DNA of 64,000 nucleotides from Pseudomonas bubulae (GTDB lineage: Bacteria; Pseudomonadota; Gammaproteobacteria; Pseudomonadales; Pseudomonadaceae), in NCBI RefSeq assembly GCF_900618535.1, contig NZ_UYJA01000004.1, forward strand, positions 1-64,000, read 5' to 3'. The notes under the pieces were generated by a model. That model was not told the origin of the DNA, did not search any database, and saw nothing but the letters and a program-made list of their open reading frames with translations. Shown here piece after piece: positions 10,315 through 20,700 of the stretch. The number at the start of each line of letters is the position of its first letter. Position 1 is the stretch's first letter. Made by a program: the position numbers and the translations under genes.

Positions 10315-11106
10315 TTACGCCATGTTGCGCGCGTAGAAAATCTCGAGCATTTCGTGTTTCACCCGTTCAGTGACCTGGGCGCGCTGTTCAACCGACAGAT
10401 TGCTGGTGGCATCGCCGAACAGGTAGTTATCCAGTTCGAACTCCTTGAGCAGCATCTTGGTGTGGAACAGGTTTTCCTGGTACACATTTACGTCGGTCAT
10501 CTGGTAACCGTCGCGGGTGTCTTCGGAGAGGTAGTTCTGGATCGAGTTGATCTCGTGATCGATAAAGTGCTTTTTGCCTTCCACGTCACGGGTGAAACCC
10601 CGTACACGGTAATCGACAGTCACGATATCCGAATCAAACTGATGGATCAGATAGTTGAGAGCTTTAAGCGGTGAAATAACGCCGCACGTCGACACGTCAA
10701 TATCCACACGGAATGTTGCAATCCCATCAACCGGATGAATTTCCGGGTAGGTATGCACCGTGATATGGCTTTTGTCGAGGTGAGCCAGGATGGTCTCGGG
10801 CAGCGGGCCTGGGGACTCTTCGATCTGGCTTTCGGTAGGTATTACCGGCTGCTCGGAGATCAGAATAGTCACGCTGGCGCCTTGGGGGTCGTAATCCTGA
10901 CGGGCAATGTTCAGGATGTTGGCACCAATGATATCAACCACATCTGTAAGGATCTGCGTCAGGCGCTCTGCGTCGTACTCTTGATTGATGTACTCAACAT
11001 ATGCCTGCTGGTCTTGCGGGGTTTCCGCATAACAGATGTCATAGATGTTGAAGCTCAAGGTCTTTGTCAGGTTATTGAACCCGTGGAGCTTGAGTTTGCT
11101 TTTCAC
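10315..11106 (-). CDS. speD: S-adenosylmethionine decarboxylase
   Basis: Makes decarboxylated S-adenosylmethionine, the aminopropyl donor for spermidine. The product has 263 residues and belongs to the long proteobacterial proenzyme type. The self-cleavage site is in [11 protein letters not shown], where Ser113 would become the pyruvoyl group. The catalytic-cysteine region [15 protein letters not shown] is intact. It is convergent with coq7 across a shared terminator. About 240 bp upstream separate it from the osmC-like gene; that gap holds no ORF that I can support. Confidence 0.95.
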   Translation of the reverse strand: MKSKLKLHGFNNLTKTLSFNIYDICYAETPQDQQAYVEYINQEYDAERLTQILTDVVDIIGANILNIARQDYDPQGASVTILISEQPVIPTESQIEESPGPLPETILAHLDKSHITVHTYPEIHPVDGIATFRVDIDVSTCGVISPLKALNYLIHQFDSDIVTVDYRVRGFTRDVEGKKHFIDHEINSIQNYLSEDTRDGYQMTDVNVYQENLFHTKMLLKEFELDNYLFGDATSNLSVEQRAQVTERVKHEMLEIFYARNMA

Positions 11107-11346
11107 CGTTATAAAACTCTCTATGTCGATGCGGCTCGGCCGCGTGATCCAGCATGCCCGTCAAGTGCGTGGGACGCACCTGCGTAGGACGGTTAACACC
11201 TCTTCGCGATGGCGATTTTGGTTATCTGTTCGGACATGCGGCCGGGAATCAACCCCGCCACTACCCTGAAAAAAGTGGCGCATTATGCAGACGTCAGCGA
11301 CTGATCGCCAGAGTCTGCATCGCTTTTATGAAAATTGAATGTCCGC

Positions 11347-11769
11347 TCAGGCCAGTTCAATAATTTCATAGTCATGGCTGATGGCAACACCCGCAGCGCC
11401 GAGCATGATCGAAGCCGAACAATACTTCTCGGCCGACAGCTCGATGGCGCGCTTGACCTGGGCTTCTTTCAAACCACGACCCTTGACCACAAAGTGCAGG
11501 TGTATTTTGGTGAACACCTTTGGATCTTCGGTGGCGCGCTCAGCCTCCAGAAACGCTTCACAGCTCTCAACCGCCTGACGCGACTTCTTGAGAATGCTGA
11601 CCACGTCAAAGTTGCTGCAGCCGCCGAGGCCCAACAGCAGCATTTCCATCGGACGCACGCCCAGGTTGCGACCGCCACTCTCAGGCGGGCCATCCATTAC
11701 AACAACGTGGCCACTACCGGATTCGCCCAAAAACATGGCTTCGCCAGCCCATTGAATGCGTGCCTTCAT
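11347..11769 (-). CDS. OsmC/Ohr family protein (YhfA-like)
   Basis: Protein of 140 residues with the OsmC fold, a family of thiol peroxidases and related proteins. Both family cysteines are visible: one in GLGGCSNFDVV and one in AEKYCSASIML. The sequence resembles the YhfA subgroup, whose function is unknown, more than OsmC or Ohr proper. It is divergent from vfr; yhfA and crp are also neighbours in E. coli, so the linkage is conserved. Confidence 0.88.
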   Translation of the reverse strand: MKARIQWAGEAMFLGESGSGHVVVMDGPPESGGRNLGVRPMEMLLLGLGGCSNFDVVSILKKSRQAVESCEAFLEAERATEDPKVFTKIHLHFVVKGRGLKEAQVKRAIELSAEKYCSASIMLGAAGVAISHDYEIIELA

Positions 11770-11991
11770 CGCCCAGACTCCACTGTTTTAAAAGGGGCGC
11801 CAGCTTAGCACAGGGCCAGAAACTCATAACTCGCCGCACTGAAGCGTTTCTCCGATAAGCCACTCTGAAAATTCTACTAACCACACAGAACCTGTCTGGT
11901 AAGCTGGCGCCAAATAGCCGGCGCCAGCCAGCTAGCACTCTATATAAAAATAGATCTGACCCTTACTGTGCCAGCTTTTCGGGAAACAACC

Positions 11992-12636
11992 ATGGTTGCT
12001 CTTACTCCCATACCCAAGATCAAAAACCTCGACAAGTTTTTGACTTTTTGCCAGCGCAAACGCTACCCCGCCAAGAGCAATATCATCTGCGCTGGCGAAT
12101 CTTCACACACCCTGTTTTTCATCATCAAAGGCTCGGTAACGGTTTTGATTGAAGACGAGGAAGGTCGTGAAATGATCATTGCCTACCTCAATAGCGGCGA
12201 CTTTATCGGCGAGCTGGGTCTGTTTGAACAGGCAGGCCAGGAGCAGACGCGCAGTGCATGGGTTCGAGCCAAGACCGAGTGCGAAGTTGCTGAAATCAGC
12301 TACCCAAAATTCCGAGAGTACACCCAGCAAGAACCAGAAATTCTTTACGCGATGAGTGGCCAAATCGCACAGCGCCTGCGCAACACCACACGCAAGGTCG
12401 GTGATCTTGCGTTCTTTGATGTCACCGGAAGAGTGGCTCGCTGCCTGCTGGAACTGTGCAAGCAACCGGACGCCATGACCCATCCCGATGGCATGCAAAT
12501 CAAGATCACTCGGCAGGAAATCGGCAGGATTGTCGGCTGTTCGCGAGAGATGGTAGGACGCGTACTCAAAAGCCTGGAAGAACAGAACCTGGTAAGCGTC
12601 AAAGGCAAGACCATGGTGGTGTTCGGTACGCGCTAA
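11992..12636 (+). CDS. vfr: cAMP-responsive regulator Vfr (CRP family)
   Basis: Global transcription factor, 214 residues from the ATG giving MVALTPIPK; an in-frame upstream ATG would add 8 residues and lacks family support. The N-terminal cyclic-nucleotide domain includes the phosphate-binding cassette region GELGLFEQ...TRSAWVRAK. The C-terminal helix-turn-helix is [20 protein letters not shown]. The sequence matches P. aeruginosa Vfr closely as I recall it. Its stop codon overlaps that of the convergent lipoate ligase-like gene by 3 nt. Confidence 0.95.
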   Translation: MVALTPIPKIKNLDKFLTFCQRKRYPAKSNIICAGESSHTLFFIIKGSVTVLIEDEEGREMIIAYLNSGDFIGELGLFEQAGQEQTRSAWVRAKTECEVAEISYPKFREYTQQEPEILYAMSGQIAQRLRNTTRKVGDLAFFDVTGRVARCLLELCKQPDAMTHPDGMQIKITRQEIGRIVGCSREMVGRVLKSLEEQNLVSVKGKTMVVFGTR

Positions 12637-13334
12637 ACCTTGAGCAAGGGCGCCAGGAGCTGTTGATAACTGGCACTCAGGCGCTCAAAGAAATCCGGAG
12701 CGGCAAAGGCCTCGTGCAGCGCAATATGGCTGTCGGCCATGCAATGTTGCTCCAGATCGCATAACCGATTGAATCGATTGACTGCAGCCACCATCGACTC
12801 ACGTTCGTTATCCACCAGCAAGGCACCGTGCACAAGACCGACAGGGCGCTGCCCGCCTTTGCTCTGGCGCCAGCGCTGGGCGGTGCCTACCAGTTTTCGG
12901 GCATTGAGATTGACGTTGAAGCGACCATCACAAAACGCGCCTTCAACCTCCCCCAAAGACGCCTCCCCACCCAATTGCGTCAACAAATCACAGATGGGCT
13001 CGCACAAACGGCGATAAGCCGTTTCGATACGCCCATGATCGCCTTCACTGGGTAAAGGTGCGTAAACCAGGGCAATATTGACGGTCGATGCCGATTGCGG
13101 AACGGGTTCGCCACCGGTTTCACGCAGCAGGATTGGCCAGCCACTGGCAGCCAGTTCGACACTGGCCTGCTCAAAACCGGGCAGGCGACTCAAGCGCCGT
13201 GGCATGACCAGCGCCCGGTCGGTGGGCTGCCAGAACAGCACACCCGCCTCGCACTCACCGGCACACACAGATGCCAATAAATCCTGTTCGGCCTTGAGGC
13301 CGGCTTCGACGGTGAGTTGCTGAATGGGTGTCAT
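12633..13334 (-). CDS. Lipoate-protein ligase A family protein
   Basis: Protein of 233 residues of the biotin/lipoate ligase fold. Recognisable elements are the PRRLSRL and [12 protein letters not shown] segments, the lysine motif [11 protein letters not shown], and HGALLVD. The fold is clear, but whether it ligates lipoate, transfers octanoate or has another role cannot be decided. It is convergent with vfr, and no terminator separates the two. Confidence 0.75.
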   Translation of the reverse strand: MTPIQQLTVEAGLKAEQDLLASVCAGECEAGVLFWQPTDRALVMPRRLSRLPGFEQASVELAASGWPILLRETGGEPVPQSASTVNIALVYAPLPSEGDHGRIETAYRRLCEPICDLLTQLGGEASLGEVEGAFCDGRFNVNLNARKLVGTAQRWRQSKGGQRPVGLVHGALLVDNERESMVAAVNRFNRLCDLEQHCMADSHIALHEAFAAPDFFERLSASYQQLLAPLLKV

Positions 13335-13360
13335 GGGATTCCTTATCAGACACTGAGCCC

Positions 13361-13449
13361 TTGTGGGAGCGAGCTTGCCCGCGATTCAGGCGCCGTGGCC
13401 TGACAGGCAAATCGCACTGATGCTATCGCGAGCAAGCCCGCTCCCACAG
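13361..13449. repeat. REP pair (BIME)
   Basis: Two inverted copies of the REP core GTGGGAGCGRGCTTGCYCGC, one at 13363-13382 and the other ending at 13447, are separated by about 45 bp. The pair lies between the lipoate ligase-like gene and the 3' end of trpC. Confidence 0.9.
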
Positions 13450-13461
13450 GGGGGGATTGGG

Positions 13462-14298
13462 TCAGTCCAGAGTCGAACCGGTTACCGCCACAGCACGCTC
13501 AGGGAAGAACAAGCGCTGCAGTTCATTGCCCGGGTTTTCGGCACGCATAAAGGCTTCGCCCACCAGGAACGAATACACTTCGCTGATTTCCATCAACTCC
13601 ACATCCGCCCGGTTGAGAATGCCGCTTTCGGTAATCACCAAGCGGTCACGGGGAACGCGCGGCAACAGGTCCAGCGTGGTTTCCAGGCTGACTTCAAAGG
13701 TGTGCAGGTTGCGGTTGTTGATACCCACCAGCGGTGTGTCGAGGGTTTTAAGCGCACGTTCAAGCTCATCGCCATCATGCACTTCAACCAGCACATCCAG
13801 CCCGACGCTTTTGGCAACAGCCGCCAGCTCGGCCATTTTTACGTCGTCCAGGGCGGAGACGATCAACAGCACACAGTCGGCGCCCAACGCCCGGGCTTCG
13901 ACGATCTGGTAAGGGTCGATCATGAAGTCCTTGCGGATAACCGGCAAAGTACTCGCGGCACGTGCCTGCTGCAGGTACGCATCGGCACCCTGGAAGTAGT
14001 CGATATCGGTCAGCACTGACAGGCAGGTAGCGCCACCTGCCTGATAGCTTTTAGCAATCTCGGCAGGCACGAAGTGCTCGCGAATCACACCCTTGCTCGG
14101 CGATGCCTTTTTGATTTCAGCAATCACCGCGGGCTGTTTTTTCCTGGCCTGCGCCAGCAAGGCACTGGCAAAACCACGAACAGGATCAGCCTGAGCGGCC
14201 AAACGCTCAAGTTCAGCCAGGCTTACCCGCGCACTGCGCTCGGCAACCTCCTGAACTTTACGCGCCAGAATATTTTCCAGAACGGTTGGCACACTCAT
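13462..14298 (-). CDS. trpC: Indole-3-glycerol phosphate synthase
   Basis: Closes the indole ring in tryptophan synthesis. The TIM barrel has 278 residues and is monofunctional (no TrpF fusion). Family motifs [33 protein letters not shown] and VGINNRNL are all present. It is the last gene of trpG-trpD-trpC, and its start overlaps the trpD stop by 4 nt. A REP pair follows its stop. Confidence 0.97.
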   Translation of the reverse strand: MSVPTVLENILARKVQEVAERSARVSLAELERLAAQADPVRGFASALLAQARKKQPAVIAEIKKASPSKGVIREHFVPAEIAKSYQAGGATCLSVLTDIDYFQGADAYLQQARAASTLPVIRKDFMIDPYQIVEARALGADCVLLIVSALDDVKMAELAAVAKSVGLDVLVEVHDGDELERALKTLDTPLVGINNRNLHTFEVSLETTLDLLPRVPRDRLVITESGILNRADVELMEISEVYSFLVGEAFMRAENPGNELQRLFFPERAVAVTGSTLD

Positions 14299-15344
14299 GC
14301 TTCATTCTCCTGCTTGAAAATCGCGGTAAAGGCGCCGAGCTCTTCGAGCTTTTCCCGGGCCAGCCCGGTATGCAGCGCGTCGTGGGCCAATTCCACACCT
14401 TCTTTGAGTGTGTAGGCAAGGTCCGCGGCGTACAGAGCAGCACCTGCATTGAGTACAATCATTTCAGCCGCTTTCTGGCCTGCTTCGGTTTTGCGCCGCC
14501 CCAAGGCATCACGGATCAGCTCCAGCGATTGCTCCGGGCTGTCGACCACCAGGCCAAACAGGCTTTGGCTCTTGATGCCAAGGTCTTCAGGCTGAACCCA
14601 ATACTCCTTGATTTCACCTTTATGCAATTCCGCTACAAAGGTCGGTGCTGCCAGGCTGAACTCATCCAGGCCATCCTGCGAGTGCACCACCAGCACGTGC
14701 TTGCTGCCCAGACGCTGCAACACTTCAGCCAGGGGCCGGCACAGCGCCTGATTGAACACGCCGACCACTTGATGCAATACACCAGCCGGATTCGTAAGCG
14801 GGCCAAGCATATTGAACAGGGTACGCAGGCCAAGATCGCGACGAGGGATGGCCGCATGTTTCATGGCGCCATGATGGCATTGTGCGAACATAAAACCGAT
14901 GCCCACGCTGTCAATGCAGCGGGCAACTTGAACCGGGGTCAGGTTCAGGTACACACCGGCCGCTTCCAGCAGGTCGGCACTGCCGCTTTTACCGGACACC
15001 GCGCGGTTGCCATGCTTGGCCACCGTGCAGCCAGCGGCCGAAATCACCAACGCCGAAGCGGTGGACACGTTGAAAATATTCGCGCCGTCGCCGCCGGTAC
15101 CAACGATATCGACCACGCCGTCCAGGGTCTTGAGTTCAACCTTGTCTGCCAGCTCGCGCATCACGGTCACGGCACCGACGATTTCGTCGATGCTTTCGCT
15201 CTTCATGCGCATGCCCATCATGAACGCGCCAATCTGCGCCTCGGTGCATTGACCGGTCATGATGTCGCGCATCACATCACGCATTTCATCGGTGGTCAGG
15301 TCGAGGTGACCGACGATACGGTTCAGGGCTGTCTTGATATCCAT
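14295..15344 (-). CDS. trpD: Anthranilate phosphoribosyltransferase
   Basis: Second step of tryptophan synthesis, joining anthranilate to PRPP. The product has 349 residues. The PRPP-site glycine-rich motif [14 protein letters not shown] and the [14 protein letters not shown] segment are intact. It starts 9 nt after the trpG stop and overlaps trpC, so the three genes form one operon. Confidence 0.97.
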   Translation of the reverse strand: MDIKTALNRIVGHLDLTTDEMRDVMRDIMTGQCTEAQIGAFMMGMRMKSESIDEIVGAVTVMRELADKVELKTLDGVVDIVGTGGDGANIFNVSTASALVISAAGCTVAKHGNRAVSGKSGSADLLEAAGVYLNLTPVQVARCIDSVGIGFMFAQCHHGAMKHAAIPRRDLGLRTLFNMLGPLTNPAGVLHQVVGVFNQALCRPLAEVLQRLGSKHVLVVHSQDGLDEFSLAAPTFVAELHKGEIKEYWVQPEDLGIKSQSLFGLVVDSPEQSLELIRDALGRRKTEAGQKAAEMIVLNAGAALYAADLAYTLKEGVELAHDALHTGLAREKLEELGAFTAIFKQENEA

Positions 15345-15353
15345 TTGAAGTCC

Positions 15354-15947
15354 TTAGCGCGTGCCGCCGGTTTGTTTAAGAAAGTTGGCAAACAGTTCAT
15401 GACCCTGTTCGGTCAGGATCGACTCAGGGTGAAACTGCACCCCTTCGATGTTCAGCGTCTTGTGGCGCAGGCCCATGATCTCGTCGACCGAGCCATCTTC
15501 AAGCTGGGTCCAGGCCGTCAGCTCCAGGCAATCCGGCAGGGTGTCGCGCTTGACCACCAACGAGTGGTAACGGGTCACGGTCAGCGGATTGTTCAGACCC
15601 TGGAACACTCCGGTATCGAGGTGATAAACCGGACTGGTCTTGCCGTGCATCACCTGGCGCGCGCGTACCACATCGCCGCCAAAGGCCTGGCCGATGGACT
15701 GATGGCCCAGGCACACGCCCAGGATCGGTAGTTTGCCCGCAAAGTGCTTGATGGCTTCAAGAGAGATGCCCGCCTCATTCGGCGTGCATGGACCGGGCGA
15801 GACCACAATGCGCTCGGGCTGGAGCGCTTCGATCTGGGCCACGGTCAACTCATCGTTGCGCACCACCTTGACCTCGGCACCCAACTCGCCGAGGTACTGC
15901 ACAACGTTGTAAGTAAAAGAGTCGTAATTATCGATCATCAGCAACAT
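15354..15947 (-). CDS. trpG: Anthranilate synthase component II (glutamine amidotransferase)
   Basis: Provides ammonia from glutamine to TrpE. The product has 197 residues. The triad is visible: Cys79 in GVCLGHQ, and the His and Glu in HPESIL. It heads trpG-trpD-trpC, while its partner trpE lies about 2.4 kb away beyond estA. A short Trp-rich leader ORF ends about 150 nt upstream, suggesting control by attenuation. Confidence 0.95.
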   Translation of the reverse strand: MLLMIDNYDSFTYNVVQYLGELGAEVKVVRNDELTVAQIEALQPERIVVSPGPCTPNEAGISLEAIKHFAGKLPILGVCLGHQSIGQAFGGDVVRARQVMHGKTSPVYHLDTGVFQGLNNPLTVTRYHSLVVKRDTLPDCLELTAWTQLEDGSVDEIMGLRHKTLNIEGVQFHPESILTEQGHELFANFLKQTGGTR

Positions 15948-16345
15948 GTTGCTAAACCTCTGAATTCACTGACATTCAAAACTGTTTTCAGAATGCATTA
16001 CCCGCAGTTTCGATTGCTGGATTGAACACACCAACCGAGGGGTAGCCATTCAGGAAAACGCAGGGGGCAGGTCCGGCGAGGCCGGCAGAGAAATATTAGG
16101 CGCGCCAACGCCAACGGCCATGGGCCTTGAGAACTCGCATAAAGAGTTTGCTGATGATCAACACAGGAAGGGTCTCATTTCTACGTCATGGCACAGTAAC
16201 GTAGCCTTGCAACAGGTGCAACACGGGGCAGCACATACGGGGAAAAACACCTGCTAAGTACTTTGTGACTTTGTTTTTCATGAAACATTTAATACAGATT
16301 GTCTTGCTAAGGTCTGTAACCCAAATAATAAAAACAGGTCGTCAC
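15948..16345. promoter_or_regulatory. trpG / estA divergent intergenic region
   Basis: This stretch of about 400 bp holds the Trp-rich leader ORF at 16096-16140 (minus) and its downstream hairpin segment near 16060-16085. The rest should contain the divergent promoters of trpGDC and estA. The part next to estA is AT-rich. I cannot assign a convincing -35/-10 pair by eye. Confidence 0.5.
16096..16140 (-). CDS. Putative trpGDC leader peptide (Trp-rich)
   Basis: A 14-codon ORF reading MRVLKAHGRWRWRA, ending TAA, lies about 150 nt upstream of trpG. Two Trp codons close together near the end, in the context RWRWRA, are what an attenuation leader needs. The ORF could begin further upstream at a GTG or TTG. 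A near-copy ends gph just before trpE. Downstream, CCGGC-CTC-GCCGG can form a hairpin that would compete with pairing to the Trp-codon region. I see no classical U-run. Attenuation of trpE and trpGDC has been reported in P. putida. Confidence 0.7.
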   Translation of the reverse strand: MRVLKAHGRWRWRA

Positions 16346-18277
16346 ATGCGCAGGTTTTCCCTACTTATCCCCCTGGCGGGATGTATCTTGTCCGTCGTCA
16401 GTGAACGAGCAGTTGCAGCACCCTCCCCGTACTCCACCATGATTGTGTTCGGCGACAGCCTGAGCGACTCGGGGCATTATCCAGGGGTAGGCAGTGGCAT
16501 GCGTTTCACCAATCTCACCGGACCGACGTACAAGGAATATCGGGGTGAGGAATATGCTGGCGTTGCGCCCACTCGGCTGGGCATAAAACTGGGTATCGCA
16601 CCCGCAGATCTGCGCCCGTCCACATCGCCGGGTAACTTTCTCACCGGGGAACCCGACGGCAACAACTGGGCGGTGGGCGGCTATCGCACAGACCAGATAC
16701 TCAATTCCATCAAGACCGAGTCAAAGGTCGCCTTCCCGGATGACTGGGCCTTCGTAGGCGGCTACGTCCTGCGCAGCAAGCCTGGTTACCTTGTGCAGAA
16801 CAGCTTCACGGCTGACCCCAAGGCGTTGTATTTCATTTCAGGTGGCGGCAATGACTTTCTCCAAGGCAAGGTCACCAACCCCGCCGAAGCAGGCCAAGCC
16901 GCACAAAGGCTGGCGGCAAGCGCCCACACCCTGCAACAGGCAGGGGCACGCTACATCATGGTCTGGCTGCTGCCCGATCTGGGCCTGACGCCAGCCGTTT
17001 ACGGTACACCTACACAGGCTGGCACCAGCGCCCTGAGCGCTCTGTTCAATCATGAGCTAACCCAGCAACTGGCGCAGATTGACGCCGAGGTGATCCCCCT
17101 CAATATCCCGCTGCTGCTGCGTGAAGCCACCGCAGACCCCGCCCGTTATGGCCTGGCACTGGGGCAGGACTTTGTCGCGACCTGTTTCAACGGCGAAGAG
17201 TGTACGGAAAACCCGCAGTACGGCCTCAACAGCGCAACCCCCAACCCGGCCAAACTGCTGTTCAACGACTCGGTACACCCCACCGAGACAGGGCAACAGC
17301 TGATTGCCGACTATGCCTACTCATTGCTGGCCACCCCATGGGAGCTGACCTTGTTACCCGTCATGGCCCAAGGCTCGCTAAACGCCCATCAAGACCAACT
17401 GCGTCACCAATGGGCTGGCGATAACGGCCATTGGCAAGCCGTTGGCCAATGGAGACCCCTGCTCGCCGGTGGCGGGCAACGCCTGGAAATCGACAAGCAG
17501 GCCACGTCCGTGAGTGCCGATGGCAAAGGCTACAACCTGAACATCGGCACCAGCTACAGGCTGGATGAAACCTGGCGATTTGGCGTTGCAGGCGGGTTTT
17601 ACCGGCAACGCCTGGAGACCGGAGCCAATGAATCGGACTACAAGCTCAACAGCTATATGGGCAGCGTGTTTGCCCAATACCAGCACAGTCACTGGTGGGG
17701 TGATGCCGCACTGACTTTGGGCAGGATGGATTACGACAGCCTAAAGCGTAAATTCGCGCTTGGTGTGGGTGAAGGCATGGAGCAAGGCCAGGCCGACGGA
17801 CATCTGCGGGCATTAAGTACACGCCTGGGGTATGAAATCGCACAGGCTGCAGACCTGTGGCAGCTGTCGCCTTTTATCAGCGCCGACTACTCGCGGGTGG
17901 AAGTTAACCGCTATGAAGAAAAGGGCCGACGTTCGACTGCATTGAACTACGAAGAGCAGACACTGGTTTCAAAGCGCCTGGGCGCGGGTTTGCTCGCCAG
18001 TTACCAGGCCACCCCACAGACTCTGCTGTTCGGCGAAGCCGCCCATGAGCATGAGTTCCAGAGCGATACCCAGCGCCTGAATACCGCGCTCAACAGCCTG
18101 CCCAACAATCGCTTCAAACTCGAAGGCTATACGCCGCCAAGCAACCTCGGGCGTATCAGCCTGGGGGCTAGCCACAGGCTGACCGCCGACCTCAGGCTGC
18201 AGGCGACTTATAACGTAAGGAAAAGTGATGGCGTGACGCAACAGGGCGCCAATATCGGGCTAAGTCTGAATTACTAA
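16346..18277 (+). CDS. estA: GDSL esterase autotransporter EstA
   Basis: Outer-membrane esterase of 643 residues. The ATG at 16346 gives a normal signal peptide (RRFSLLIPLAGCILS...AVA), while the longer reading adds 27 unrelated residues. The GDSL lipase passenger has the nucleophile Ser38 in FGDSLSD, the oxyanion Asn in GGGNDF, and the Asp-His pair in NDSVHPTETG. From about residue 380 to the end is an autotransporter beta-barrel ending in SLNY. In P. aeruginosa EstA affects rhamnolipid production and motility. It sits between trpG and trpE, as in other pseudomonads. Confidence 0.93.
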   Translation: MRRFSLLIPLAGCILSVVSERAVAAPSPYSTMIVFGDSLSDSGHYPGVGSGMRFTNLTGPTYKEYRGEEYAGVAPTRLGIKLGIAPADLRPSTSPGNFLTGEPDGNNWAVGGYRTDQILNSIKTESKVAFPDDWAFVGGYVLRSKPGYLVQNSFTADPKALYFISGGGNDFLQGKVTNPAEAGQAAQRLAASAHTLQQAGARYIMVWLLPDLGLTPAVYGTPTQAGTSALSALFNHELTQQLAQIDAEVIPLNIPLLLREATADPARYGLALGQDFVATCFNGEECTENPQYGLNSATPNPAKLLFNDSVHPTETGQQLIADYAYSLLATPWELTLLPVMAQGSLNAHQDQLRHQWAGDNGHWQAVGQWRPLLAGGGQRLEIDKQATSVSADGKGYNLNIGTSYRLDETWRFGVAGGFYRQRLETGANESDYKLNSYMGSVFAQYQHSHWWGDAALTLGRMDYDSLKRKFALGVGEGMEQGQADGHLRALSTRLGYEIAQAADLWQLSPFISADYSRVEVNRYEEKGRRSTALNYEEQTLVSKRLGAGLLASYQATPQTLLFGEAAHEHEFQSDTQRLNTALNSLPNNRFKLEGYTPPSNLGRISLGASHRLTADLRLQATYNVRKSDGVTQQGANIGLSLNY

Positions 18278-18281
18278 AGCC

Positions 18282-18313
18282 TGTGGAAGGGAGCGGGCAC
18301 GCTCGCTCCCACA
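18282..18313. repeat. Single REP-like hairpin between estA and trpE
   Basis: TGTGGAAGGGAGCG and CGCTCGCTCCCACA form an imperfect stem between the convergent estA and trpE ends. It looks like a decayed REP and may act as a terminator or mRNA end stabiliser. Confidence 0.6.
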
Positions 18314-18329
18314 AGCCGGTTGCAGGTTT

Positions 18330-19811
18330 TTAATCCCGCGGGGTGTGCTCGGCCAGGGCCACGGCACGGAACATTGCTCGGCGCTTGTTCAGCGTTTCTT
18401 CCCATTCCAGGGCCGGGACCGAGTCAGCAACAATGCCGCCACCGGCCTGCACATGCAGCTCTCCGTCCTTGATCACTGCAGTACGGATCGCAATCGCTGT
18501 ATCCATATTGCCGTTCCAGGCGAAGTAACCCACAGCCCCGCCATACACACCGCGCTTGACCGGTTCCAGTTCGTCGATGATTTCCATCGCACGAATTTTC
18601 GGTGCGCCAGACAACGTACCCGCCGGCAGAATCGCCCGCAGTGCATCCATCGCTGTCAGCCCGCTTTTAAGCTGGCCGGTGACGTTGGACACAATGTGCA
18701 TGACGTTGGAATAACGCTCGATCACCATTTTCTCGGTGAGCTTGACCGAACCGACTTCAGATACACGACCCGTGTCATTACGGCCCAGGTCGATCAGCAT
18801 CAGGTGCTCGGCGATTTCCTTGTCATCACTGAGCAGGTCTTCTTCAAGCGCCAGATCAGCCTCTTCGGTTGCGCCACGCGGACGCGTGCCGGCAATCGGG
18901 CGTACGGTAATCAGATTGTCTTCAACCCGTACCAGCACTTCCGGCGAGCTGCCCACAACATGGAAGTCGCCAAAGTTGAAGAAGTACATATACGGCGTAG
19001 GGTTGAAGCAGCGCAGAGCGCGATACAGGTCGATGGGCGCAGCCTTGAAGTCGATGGACATTCGCTGCGAGGGCACTACCTGCATGCAATCGCCCGCAAG
19101 GATGTAGTCCTTGATGGTATCGACGGCTTTCTCGTAATCGCCCTGGGTGAAGCTGGAGCGAAACACCGGGTCAGCCGACTGCTGCGCTGTAAAGTCCAGG
19201 CCGCGACGCGGGGTGATCGGTTGACGCAGTTGTTCAAGCAGCGCCTCAAGCCGGGCCTGGCCTTCTTCATAAGCCTCAGGCTGAGCCGGGTCGACCAGCA
19301 CAATCGCGTGCATCTTGCCCGCCAGGTTGTCGAACACCACCACGGCGTCCGATACCATCAGCAAAATATCCGGCACACCCAGAGGATCGGGGTTCGGGCA
19401 CTTGCCCAGGCGTTTCTCCACATAACGTACGCAGTCATAGCCGAAATAGCCCACCAGGCCGCCGTTGAAACGCGGTAAGCCGGCGATGGTCGGCACGTTG
19501 TAACGGGCCTTGAACTGCTCGACGAAGGTCAGTGGATCCTCAACCTCACAGGCTTCGATCTCGACACCGTCATGGGTCACGCTGACCTGATGATCATGCA
19601 CACGCAACACAGTGCGGCATGGCAAGCCAATAATCGAATAACGCCCCCACTTCTCGCCGCCCTGCACCGACTCCAGCAAATAGGAGTTGGGCTGATCGGC
19701 CAGCTTCAGGTAGATCGACAACGGCGTGTCGAAGTCAGCCAGGGTTTCGCGTGCAAGGGGGATACGGTTATAGCCGGCAGCGGCCAAACGCAGGAATTCT
19801 TCGCGGATCAT
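18330..19811 (-). CDS. trpE: Anthranilate synthase component I
   Basis: Converts chorismate to anthranilate using ammonia from TrpG. The product has 493 residues. The N-terminal feedback-site region has LLES, the tryptophan-binding signature. The C-terminal chorismate-binding domain shows [19 protein letters not shown] and [22 protein letters not shown]. The ATG is 70 nt downstream of the gph stop and of the nested Trp-rich leader, so it is probably co-transcribed with rpe-gph and attenuated. Confidence 0.97.
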   Translation of the reverse strand: MIREEFLRLAAAGYNRIPLARETLADFDTPLSIYLKLADQPNSYLLESVQGGEKWGRYSIIGLPCRTVLRVHDHQVSVTHDGVEIEACEVEDPLTFVEQFKARYNVPTIAGLPRFNGGLVGYFGYDCVRYVEKRLGKCPNPDPLGVPDILLMVSDAVVVFDNLAGKMHAIVLVDPAQPEAYEEGQARLEALLEQLRQPITPRRGLDFTAQQSADPVFRSSFTQGDYEKAVDTIKDYILAGDCMQVVPSQRMSIDFKAAPIDLYRALRCFNPTPYMYFFNFGDFHVVGSSPEVLVRVEDNLITVRPIAGTRPRGATEEADLALEEDLLSDDKEIAEHLMLIDLGRNDTGRVSEVGSVKLTEKMVIERYSNVMHIVSNVTGQLKSGLTAMDALRAILPAGTLSGAPKIRAMEIIDELEPVKRGVYGGAVGYFAWNGNMDTAIAIRTAVIKDGELHVQAGGGIVADSVPALEWEETLNKRRAMFRAVALAEHTPRD

Positions 19812-19881
19812 GAGGTGCCTCGTGGTCTGAGGGTAAAACGGTCAGGTATGCAAACGTGCCGACTGCGCGGCCAGATTCAAG

Positions 19882-19926
19882 TCAGGCGCGCCAACGCCAG
19901 CGGGCCAGGGCCTTGATGACTTTCAT
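19882..19926 (-). CDS. Putative trpE leader peptide nested in the end of gph
   Basis: The 14 codons [14 protein letters not shown] plus TGA coincide, in the same frame, with the last 14 codons of gph. They closely resemble the leader ORF before trpG, including the two Trp codons and a shared DNA core TGGCGTTGGCGCGCCT. The likeness continues a few codons upstream, so a GTG start may be used. Downstream, GCCG-CGCAGT-CGGC could form a hairpin that excludes pairing with the leader core. Whether it is translated separately from gph is not shown. Confidence 0.6.
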   Translation of the reverse strand: MKVIKALARWRWRA

Positions 19927-20700
19927 CCAGAGTTTGCGGGTGACCACCACGATGGAATCTCTTCGAGAGGGGGAAACAGAATTGCCCAACGTTATCTCAG
20001 GCGCAGATTCTAAGCAACCGGCTATCAGCTCTTGCAGGTTACCAATCACCATATCCGGTGACTCTTCTTCAATCGGGCGACCGTGGTTGTAGCCGTAACT
20101 CAGCGCTACGCAACGAACACCGGCAGCCTTGGCGGCCAGCACGTCATTTCGCGAATCGCCGACAAATATCGATTGCGCGGGAGTAGCGCCAGCCATTTTC
20201 ATTACAAACAGTAAGGCGGCAGGGTCGGGTTTTGTCTGTGGCAGGGTGTCGCCACCGATAATCCAGCGAAAAAACCGCCCCAGTTTCAACTCATCCAGTA
20301 ATGGCGCCACAAAGCGTTCGGGCTTGTTGGTGATCAGGGCCATTTCAACACCCTGCTTTTGCAGCCACTTGAGGCTTTCACGCACACCGGGGTAGACCTT
20401 GGTGTGTGCATGGCCACCGTCGTAGGCTTCCATGAAAATTTCCAGTGCCTGTTCGGCCTCTGTGTCATCAACACCACTGCCGTCCATATTCCCGGCCAGG
20501 GCACGGCGCACCAGCATGGGCGCGCCGTTACCGATCCACAGCCGTACGTTTTCAATCCCGGCGGGCGGACGACCGAGCTTGAGCAGCATGGCCTCCACGG
20601 CAACGGCCAAATCCGGTACCGAATCAATCAGGGTGCCATCCAGATCGAACATCACCAATTTTGGCAGCTGCCCCTGGAGTAGCTGCTCAAAGCGGCTCAT
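19882..20700 (-). CDS. gph: Phosphoglycolate phosphatase (HAD family)
   Basis: HAD hydrolase that removes 2-phosphoglycolate. The product has 272 residues. Motif I is DLDGTLIDS, motif II is in [10 protein letters not shown], and the last motifs are [15 protein letters not shown]. The final 20-odd residues (after LIAGCLES) extend beyond E. coli Gph and end in a Trp-rich tail that doubles as the likely trpE leader. The start overlaps the rpe stop by 4 nt. Confidence 0.92.
   Translation of the reverse strand: MSRFEQLLQGQLPKLVMFDLDGTLIDSVPDLAVAVEAMLLKLGRPPAGIENVRLWIGNGAPMLVRRALAGNMDGSGVDDTEAEQALEIFMEAYDGGHAHTKVYPGVRESLKWLQKQGVEMALITNKPERFVAPLLDELKLGRFFRWIIGGDTLPQTKPDPAALLFVMKMAGATPAQSIFVGDSRNDVLAAKAAGVRCVALSYGYNHGRPIEEESPDMVIGNLQELIAGCLESAPEITLGNSVSPSRRDSIVVVTRKLWMKVIKALARWRWRA

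Noticed and set aside
14286..15731. 481-codon plus-strand reading over trpD and trpG
   Set aside because: Shadow of well-supported trp genes, with no family likeness.
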